From positions 1 to 64,000 of the forward strand of contig WBZZ01004744.1 in the NCBI GenBank assembly GCA_019918135.1: DNA of 64,000 nt. The letters run 5' to 3'. The notes beneath the pieces are model-generated. The model had not been told where the DNA came from. It did no database searches and was given only the letters and a program-made list of their open reading frames with translations. The translations under genes and the position numbers were made by a program. The first letter of the stretch is position 1. Every line of letters begins with the position of its first letter. Shown here one piece after another: positions 57,501 through 64,000 of the stretch. The stretch is from Paulinella micropora (Eukaryota; Cercozoa; Imbricatea; Euglyphida; Paulinellidae).

Positions 57501-59409
57501 CCGTGAGGGAGGCGGGCACGGTGCAGTCGGCGGGCCCGAGCAGCTGCATGATGTCCCGGAAGGTGAACCAGTTGTCCGACTGCTCCATGAGGAATTCGGG
57601 GTGGCAGAAGAAGCGGACCGTGCCCAGCACCAGCCACTGCAGCGGCATGGCGGACACCCGGGCGACCTCGGCGGCGTAGCGGGAAAACACGCCGCCCCCC
57701 GTGAGCCCCGGCAGGCTCCAGTACTCTTCGAGCGACCGGGCCGCCCCGCCGCCCGGCGGCCGCCGCTCCGCCGCGCTCGGCGCGTAGGTCTGGTACTGCA
57801 GCCGGACCTCGGGGTCCTCGAGGGCCCAGGCCGAGAAGTTGCGGGACTCGGTCAGCAGGCCGCCGAGCTGGCTCTGCGCAAACTGCAGCACCACGGTGAA
57901 GCGGAACCAGCACGCGTCCTCCCGCTCCGCGAACCACGCCGAGCCGCGGGGCGCGCTGCCCCCCTCGGCGAAGAGCTGCGTGCCGTACTGCCGCAGCGCG
58001 AGGGCGGCGTAGTCGAACAGGGCCAGCGCCAGGGCGCGGCGGTTGCGCTCGCGCACCTGCAACTCGCGGATCTCGGCCAGCGTTGCGCGCGCCAGGTCCA
58101 CGAGCCCCGCCAGGTCCACGGTGTACTCGCCCAGCAGCGCGGCCTGCTCCGTGCCGACCCGCCCCAGCTGCCGCAGCAGGGCTTGCAGCGCCTGCACGTC
58201 CGCCGCTAGGTTGTCGTTGTAATCGTCGAGGCGTTGCAGGACCCCCTGGGTCTGCACTTCGAACTGGCCGGCTAGCTCGCCCTGCCGGTCCTGGTACTCG
58301 CGCATGGCGTCGGCCGCCCGCCGCACCGACGCGTTCAGGTCCCCCGCCAGCCGCTGCTCCTGTTCCCGCAGCGTGGCCTGCTGCAGGACCAGGGACGCGA
58401 GCGTTTCGTTGAGGGCGCGGCTGCGGTTGTCCAGCGCGCCGAACGCCGCGTTGCGTACCGTGGCCGCCCCCTTGAGCGCCTCCTGCAGCTTGGCGGCGCC
58501 CTCGTAACCGGACCGGAACGTCCGCGCGAACTTCTCCGCCGCCCCGGCCAGCACGGCCTGCGTCAGCGCCTCGTCCCAGCAGCTCGCCGTGTTGGGCGTG
58601 TCGCCGATCATGCTGCCGCCCAGCGCCGAAGGGAGGGCGGAGCAGTTGCACGCGCCCGCGGCCCCGACCAGCGGCGTGCACTGCGTGCCGTCCGGGCACG
58701 GCGTGTCACAGTGGGCGCCGTACAGGCCGCCGCCGCGGGCGGCCAAGCAGCGCACCTGCCCCTGCAGGCAGGCCACGTCCCCGGGCTGCAGGCACTGCTG
58801 GCTGTCGACGCAGAAGCGCGAGAACGTCGCGCCCTGCCGGGTCTGCTTGAAGCACTGGTACCGGCCGGCCGCGGCGGACAGCTGCGCGCAGCCGTGGTCG
58901 GCGCTCTCTTGGGCGGTGCAGGCGCAGATGTCCTGGCCGTCGGGGCAGGGCTGCACGCCGCCGTCCTGCAGCGCCCGGCGCCGGCCGTCCGCGCCCCGCG
59001 CCTGCCCCTGGCGCGCGAGCACCGAGTACTGGCGCCACGCGGCCGCCCGCGCCGCCTCGCTCTCGGCCTGCACCAGGTTGCCGAGGGGTTCGCAGTGGCT
59101 CAGGTCCGCGGTGTGGAAACCCTCGGGCACGTAGCCGAGCAGCATCCTTTCCACGGTGCTCTGGGGCCGGCACACCTCGAGCTCGCCGTACAGCAGGCCC
59201 CGCTCGCCGTCGCCCAGCGCCGCGTCCGCCAGCACAAACTCGAGCGTGCCGCACTCCCGGCCGGGGGGCAGGTCGGCCTGGTCAAACTGCAGCTCCAGCA
59301 GGGTCGAGGCCAGCTGGCCCTCGTGGTACGCACTCAGCACGTGCAACGCCCCGGCCCCCAGCGCCCAGGCCGCCGCCGCCCAGGCCATCGCCCGGGCACC
59401 CAGCAACAT
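54596..59409 (-). CDS. Very large membrane-anchored ectodomain protein gene (reading frame not continuous)
   Basis: Open reading covers almost the whole 4.8 kb on the minus strand but in more than one frame, so it is spliced, contains errors, or is decayed; I treat the extent as approximate. The start is taken at MLLGARAMAWAAAAWALGAG (59,409), a signal-peptide-like sequence; the long GC-run leader upstream is not likely coding. The ectodomain has a Cys-rich part (CPDGQDICACTAQESADHGC; CQGQVRCLAA; CDTPCPDGTQC), a long coiled coil (LVLQQATLREQEQRLAGDLN), many Cys-bearing globular segments, and a second coiled coil close to the membrane. Near the 3' end is a membrane helix (INLLVAALVAGVLICVL) and a short Cys-rich tail (RCVVCGGCGRR). 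A type I surface glycoprotein is likely. I do not recognise the family; it could be a host surface or fusion-type protein. Confidence 0.5.
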
Positions 59410-59459
59410 CCGGCTCAGCGCGAGTTGGGCCACACCCAAGCTTTTGGGCAGAGCTAGCG

Positions 59460-59575
59460 ACCCCGGGGGGCCCCCCCCGTGCCCCCCCCCTCCGCGCGGG
59501 CCCCCCCTGTGCCCCCCCCTCCTGGGCGGGGGGGGGGGGGGGCTCCCCCCCCCCGTGTCCCCCCCCCCCTCTCTG
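59460..59575. repeat. Poly-C/poly-G rich tract
   Basis: A succession of C and G runs (for example a G run of about 14 at 59,528) lies upstream of the membrane protein gene. Assembly here may be unreliable. Confidence 0.85.
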
Positions 59576-59714
59576 AACGCCGCCCCTGGCGCTTTCCCTT
59601 GGCCTGACAGCTTTCCGCCCAGTGTGCCCCGGTGACGAGCGGCAGGTAAGTTCTCCAAAGCCGGCAGAGGACATCATCAGGGGCGTGGAACAGGAGTCGA
59701 CGACAGAGGGAAGG

Positions 59715-61083
59715 ATGAGAGACCGCCTTTCACTCTGGCTGCTCCTCGGGGCGGCCGGGCCCGGGGCGGCTTGTGTCTTTAAGTGCCCCACGCTGGAGGA
59801 GTTCTGCTTTACGCAGCGGCGGCCCGCGGCGGAGGCCGAGCCCCCCCCCCCAAGCTCTTATTCTACTTCGGTCGGTGCCCTAATCTCAGTCTCATTGACA
59901 CCGCCACCGGCGCCGCTGGGCCGCAACCCGTGAAGTTGTGGCTAGAGGGTTTGTTAAGACCAGCACTGACGCTGAGGCCGGGCGGCGGAGACTTTACCCT
60001 GAATGTCAGGTCCTGCTCCACGCAAAGCTTGGCCTTGCACAGCGTAGAGACAGCGGCTGCGGCCCAGGTCAGCCTTGACGTCCGGTGTTGCCGCGAACTG
60101 CAAGCCGTCACCTGGCGGGGGCTGCGGCAGGTCACCGGAGGCTTTGAGCTGAAGATGACAGGGGCCGAAGCTCTGCACTCGCTGCGGGTGCCAGCGCTGA
60201 CCAGCGTAGACGGTGACCTGGCCTTGATCTGCCACGACTGTGCCACCCCCGTGCCAGACTGGCTGCCCCAACTAGTTACGGTCGGCGGCGGCTTCTGCGT
60301 AGGACTGAGGAGGCTGGGCGTCCGGCCGGGTACAGCGGGGGCGCAGAGCCCCGGTGCACGTTCCATCGACCACCCGGTAGTAGTACCACGGCTGAGGACG
60401 GTGGGGGGCACCGTGAGGATAGGGCAGTCCGACTGTCCGCAGCTAAGCCGGCTGGCCTTGCCAAGCTTGACGACAGTGGACGACGGGCTATGGATAGAGG
60501 TGGGGGGGTGCGAACGGCTCGGCGAGATAGCACTACCAGCGCTGTCCACCGCGGCGGAACTGCTGCGCGTTCTCGTCGAGAACTGTAAAGCTTTTGCACG
60601 CTGTGCCTGCCCCAGCAGATAACGTGCTCCCTGGCCAAGTTCGATTTTAGGGACTGCCCTGCCCTAGCTAGCTTTGAGGTGCCAGTCCTGGGCGGCGTGC
60701 TCTTGCCAGACTCTGACGCGCCAGGCCCGCACGACATGGAACTGACTTTCGAACGGTGCGATGCCTTGAAGCACCTGCGCTGGTCGGGCAGCCCGGTCGG
60801 GGGCAAGCTTCTTCTCGAGCTCACGGCTTGCGCTGGCCTAGAAGAAATAGCCCTGCCGTCTGGCCTCCAGGAACTCTCGCTCACGGTGTACGGGTGCAGG
60901 TCCCTCCGGTGCATCAAATTCCCTCCCCCGGGGGAGGGCAGAAGAAAGAGGCCAGTGAGGCTGCTCTTCGCACATTGTCCCCAACTGCGAGGACTGGACG
61001 GGCTGGATCAGTACCCCGTCACGGATTACTCGCTCGAAGTGCGCGGAGGCTGCCCTGAGCTGGAGCTGCCAGCAAAAAGCTAG
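59715..61083 (+). pseudogene. Receptor-L-domain-like repeat protein, family copy 1 (frame changes)
   Basis: The repeats read as strand-turn units such as CRELQAVTWRGLRQVTGGFE, LTSVDGDLALICHDC, LTTVDDGLWIEVGGC and LPALSTAAELLRVLVENC, the pattern of receptor L domains or BspA-type leucine-rich solenoids. It is collinear with the carboxy three quarters of the next gene (LIDTATGA(A/T)GPQPV shared). The frame changes twice, near a C run at about 59,840-59,850 and again near 60,600, so it is either a pseudogene or affected by homopolymer errors. Likely a host multigene family. Confidence 0.55.
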
Positions 61084-61235
61084 CGACGTCCACACTCTCC
61101 GCAGTGCCCAAGCCAGCTGAAGGCTAAGAAAACCCCGTCCCTGTGACAACCGGGCGGGCTACGAACCGGTTCAGTAAAGCCAGGAAAGCACGGGTTTGGG
61201 ACGGGCGCCGGAGGATCCCGCCGTGCTGCGGGTGG

Positions 61236-61310
61236 GGAGCCGCGGTGTCCCTGTTCATAAACGGCACGCTGCCTGTCGCAGCGCCTCTTGGAACAGCCCC
61301 GCGTGTGGGC
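61236..61310 (+). repeat. Family leader repeat, copy 1
   Basis: GTGTCCCTGTTCATAAACGG followed by GTCGCAGCGCCTCTTGGAAC is repeated at 63,824-63,895. It marks the start of each unit in the tandem gene array. The rest of 61,084-61,495 is GC-rich spacer without a clear gene. Confidence 0.7.
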
Positions 61311-61513
61311 CACGCGCGAGGCAGGGGAAGATCTGCTACCAGTGTGGCCGCCCCGGGGGGGGGGAGGGCGCGGCCCTTCTCTGCTGCCTCCCCCCCGGCC
61401 CTCCCCTGCTGGAGCTGACCCCTTCCCCCTTTTTCCTACCCCCTCCCCACCCGGGCCCAGCGGGCGCCGGCTGAGCTCTCTGCCGAGCCAGGTAGTTGGA
61501 CAAAGCGCAGTGG

Positions 61514-63435
61514 ATGGCGAGTTGGCGAGAGCCGACCCCCGGCCACGCAGCCGGGCGGACCACTGGGGCTGCCGTGAGGTCGCCACCACCGCCGTACCCC
61601 TGGCTGGCCTACCTCGACGAGCGAGACCGCCGGGCCGCCGTGTGTGTGTGCCCGGCCTGGCTCGCCCACGAGCGCGTGGCCGGCCAGCGGCGGGTCCTGC
61701 TCCTGGCGTGCCTGTTCTGGTACCACTGGCAGCGACCCGCCCCCGGCGACGGACAGGCGGGCCGCGAGCCCCTGGCTGAGATACTGTCGAACCTAAGCCA
61801 CTGGGTCCACGAGGTCTGTGCCCGCACGGGCCGGGGGAGCCCGGCCACGGACGACCGGCGCGCGTGGGAGCTGGCCGCGCGCGGGCTGCGGACCGAGGGG
61901 CTCCTGGACTTCTCCTCCCTGCCGGTGCCTAGCGTGGCCGAGGTACAGGGACTAAGCGAGGACGAGCGGAAGGCAGTCCCCGCGCGCTACTGGCGGGCCC
62001 TGCAGGCTGCAGTGCAGTGCCTCTCGTCCGGGCCCGCCGCCGGGACCGCGCCGGTGCAGGCCGGAGCTATCGAGCTAGTGGTGTCCCTGGCCGGGCAGGC
62101 CGCGGGCCACGAGGTCATCACCCTGACGCAGGATAGCAAGTGGCGCTTCCCCCTTCTGCAGAGCCAGGAGGGACACTGCTTCATCAGCCGGCTGTGCCTC
62201 CGGGGGTTCTCCTTAGAGCTAAAAGAGCACAGGCAGCTGAATCTCCAGCGGGACGAACACTGGCAAGAGCTGAGCCTGTCGCAGATAGACTGCTCGGGGA
62301 AAGAAACGGTCAACAGAGCAAGCCCAAGCATACTTGTCTATTACTTCCCCGCGCTGGAGAAGTTCTCCTTTACACAGCGGCCCAGCGCGGGTAAGGAGCC
62401 CGTGGCGCTGGTTTTCGACTTTGCTGGGTGCGACCGCCTGCGCCTCATTGACACCGCCACCGGCGCCACCGGGCCACAGCCCGTAGACCTGCGCCTGTCT
62501 AGACTGGCTGGACCATTGACGGTGAGGCTAGGCAACGGAGACCTGAAGCTGGTGGCCAACGAATGTTCACTGCCAAGCCTGGTCCTACACAGCGCAGCGA
62601 CCGCGGACCGGGTCCGCCTCGACGTCAAAAAGTGCAACGAACTGCAGGCCATCACCTGGCAGGGACTGCGGCAGGTCACCGGAGACCTGGTGTGCACCTT
62701 TGGTCGGTGTTTCCAGAGTGCTGCGGGGCCCGCCTCGCCCGGGGTCGGGTTCCATCTGCCAGAGCTGCGAGAGTGTGCGGGGGACCTGGCCCTAACGCTG
62801 GAAGCCTGCCGAAACGTTCTGAGCCCACTGCAAGTGCCGAAGCTAACCCGGGTAGGCGGGGGCTACAGCTCGTCGCGCGGCACTGCGAACAACTGCGCGA
62901 GCTAGCACTACCCTTGCTGTCAACCGTGGGAACATTTCTGCAAATCCGCGCCGAGAGCTGCAAAGCCTTCCAAAACTGCCGCCTGCCGGAGCGGCTAGAG
63001 TGCTCCCGGGTCAGCTACGAATTTAGGCGCTGCCAGGCCTTGACTGAATTCCGTGTGCCAGGCCAGTGCGACGTGCAGCTGGTTTTGCACACGTGCCACG
63101 GCTTCGAGCGCCTGAACTGGTCAGGCAGCTCGGAGGGTCGCAGGCTCGAGCTCCAGCTCACGGGGTGCCCCCGCCTACAAGAAATAGTCGTGCCCCCCGG
63201 CCTTCTGGAGCTCACACTCACAGTGACAGACTGTGCTGCGCTCCAGAGGGTACGGTTCCCCGGGGTCGGTGAGGCCGGGCCCAGGACGAAAATGCGCCTG
63301 GTTTTCCGCAGGTGTCGCGAATTGGCCTGGTTGGACGGGCTGCCCCTGCACCCGCCCCCGGTAACGGATTCTTACTCGCTCGAAGTGGTCGACTGTCCTC
63401 GGCGGATCGAGACCCCCGGTTTAGGTTCCCGGTAG
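61514..63435 (+). CDS. Receptor-L-domain-like repeat protein, family copy 2
   Basis: The start is placed at MASWREPTPGHAAG. Residues 1-190 are helical and Ala/Arg/Leu-rich (AYLDERDRRAAVCVCPAWLA), perhaps an F-box-like or helical adaptor domain. Then come solenoid repeats: LIDTATGATGPQPVDLRLSR, CNELQAITWQGLRQVTGDLV, CAGDLALTLEAC, HCEQLRELALPLLSTVGTFL, CQALTEFRVPGQCDVQLVLH, CPRLQEIVVPPGLLELTLTV, ending SYSLEVVDCPRRIETPG. The last third is in a different frame from the first two (change near 62,870), so the gene is spliced, miscalled or decayed. Intracellular ligand-binding or ubiquitin-adaptor function is possible; unproven. Confidence 0.55.
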
Positions 63436-63823
63436 CTCTCAGACCCCGGCGGGACGCTTCAGAACTCACGACGACTGGGCAACCCAAGAGGTGAAAAGAG
63501 GGTGGGGAGGGGGTGTGCGGCGTGGGCCGGCTTAGTAAAGAAAGTGAGGAGGCTCTGGTCGGCTCGGGTGCCGGCTGAACTGGTCGTCGTCTTCGCCGGC
63601 GCCGGCCGGATGGTGGATGACCCTGGCGGGGTGGGGCAAACCGCCCCTCCCCTCCCTGGCCTTCCTTTCGCCCGAGCTCCTCTCTCCCGCCCCCGACGGC
63701 GGCCGCGTGCGGGGTCGGCCGAGAGGAGAGGGCGCGGCCCCTTTCTCTTCCTCCCGCTCCCCTGGGGCAGGAAGCACAGCCACCCCCCCCCCTCCGGTCT
63801 TCCCCCTCCCTTTCTTCCACCCG

Positions 63824-63895
63824 GTGTCCCTGTTCATAAACGGTGTGCCGCATGTCGCAGCGCCTCTTGGAACAGCTCCGCGCGTGGGCCACCGA
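63824..63895 (+). repeat. Family leader repeat, copy 2
   Basis: It matches 61,236-61,310, about 2.59 kb apart. The 63,436-63,823 stretch before it is GC-rich spacer similar to the spacer after the first leader. Confidence 0.7.
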
Positions 63896-64000
63896 GGCGC
63901 TGCAGGAGATACCGGTCCTGACTCGGTTGCACCTGCAGGTCTGGCGCCAGTACGAGGACAGCCAGCAGGCCGGTCAACTCGTGTCCCAGCTGGCGAGCCT
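63852..64000 (+). CDS. Next family member, 5' end only (runs off the window)
   Basis: An ATG inside the leader repeat opens a frame MSQRLLEQLRAWATEALQEI ... VWRQYEDSQQAGQLVSQL that is still open at the window end. It is probably the start of a third copy of the tandem family. Confidence 0.45.
   Translation, partial: MSQRLLEQLRAWATEALQEIPVLTRLHLQVWRQYEDSQQAGQLVSQLAS

Noticed and set aside
55086-58699. Very long Ala/Arg/Gly/Pro-rich open frames on both strands in the GC-rich region
   Set aside because: High GC content removes stop codons in all frames; their composition is not protein-like apart from the membrane protein frame.
50523-64000. The GC-rich block as part of a mirusvirus or herpesvirus-like genome
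   Set aside because: Only one helicase fragment supports it; no HK97-type capsid, terminase or portal is seen, and microsatellites and a tandem gene family fit a host chromosome better.

Overview
The window joins two very different kinds of DNA. Positions 1 to about 48,300, plus a short island at about 49,680-50,522, are AT-rich and carry virus-type genes. These are a double-jelly-roll major capsid protein, a penton-like protein, an FtsK/A32-type packaging ATPase, a PrimPol-SF3 primase-helicase, a phage-like fibre ending in an S74 chaperone, and a tyrosine recombinase that looks like a telomere resolvase. I see no retroviral-type integrase, protein-primed DNA polymerase B or maturation protease. 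This gene set fits the Polinton-like virus (PLV) group better than classical Polintons or virophages. From about 50,523 onward, and at about 48,340-49,680, the DNA is very GC-rich. It has simple-sequence tracts, long open frames, a tandem gene family and an origin-binding-type helicase fragment. This is probably the nuclear genome of a GC-rich unicellular eukaryote, possibly with remnants of another mobile element. I cannot name the species.

The AT-rich part is a head-to-tail array of three related elements. Copy 1 (1 to about 18,808, cut by the window edge) is old and broken in most genes. Copy 2 (about 18,834-43,694, 24.9 kb) looks whole or nearly so. It is bounded by nearly identical 2.34-kb terminal inverted repeats (TIRs) that themselves carry two genes. 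Copy 3 (about 43,712-50,522) is old, broken and mixed with GC-rich DNA. Copies 1 and 3 share one TIR type with a different TIR gene; copy 2 has another.

Where two elements meet there is always the same module: a 0.3-0.4 kb near-perfect palindrome, a (TA)n tract, and a second palindrome, with TGATCA and ATTTATG boxes at the borders. Together with a recombinase that resembles protelomerases, this suggests an element whose linear genome ends in closed hairpins, with the array made by fusion or non-resolution of those ends. I consider this the most interesting signal in the window. Supporting signals are lineage-specific short repeats in the TIRs (GTCCGACC in copy 2, GTCCAACC in copy 3), an 18-20 bp palindrome carrying the same core found twice inside copy 2, and a Pol III-like hairpin in the TIR.

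In copy 2 the gene order from the left is: TIR genes (-), resolvase (+), small zinc protein (-), virion protein (+), penton (-), major capsid (-), three small proteins (-), ATPase (-), Pro-rich virion protein (-), a protein with a phospholipase A2-like domain (-), three small + strand genes, a small membrane protein (-), the fibre (-), a beta-rich protein (+), an unknown (-), primase-helicase (-), zinc protein (-), a small basic protein (-), and the TIR genes again (+). Short TATATAA-type stretches sit just before most starts.

The GC-rich right side holds, in order, the 3' part of a herpesvirus-UL9-like helicase, an 890-residue protein with many CxxC knuckles and PPAY motifs, a very large membrane-anchored ectodomain gene on the minus strand, and at least three tandem copies of a family with receptor-L-domain-like repeats.
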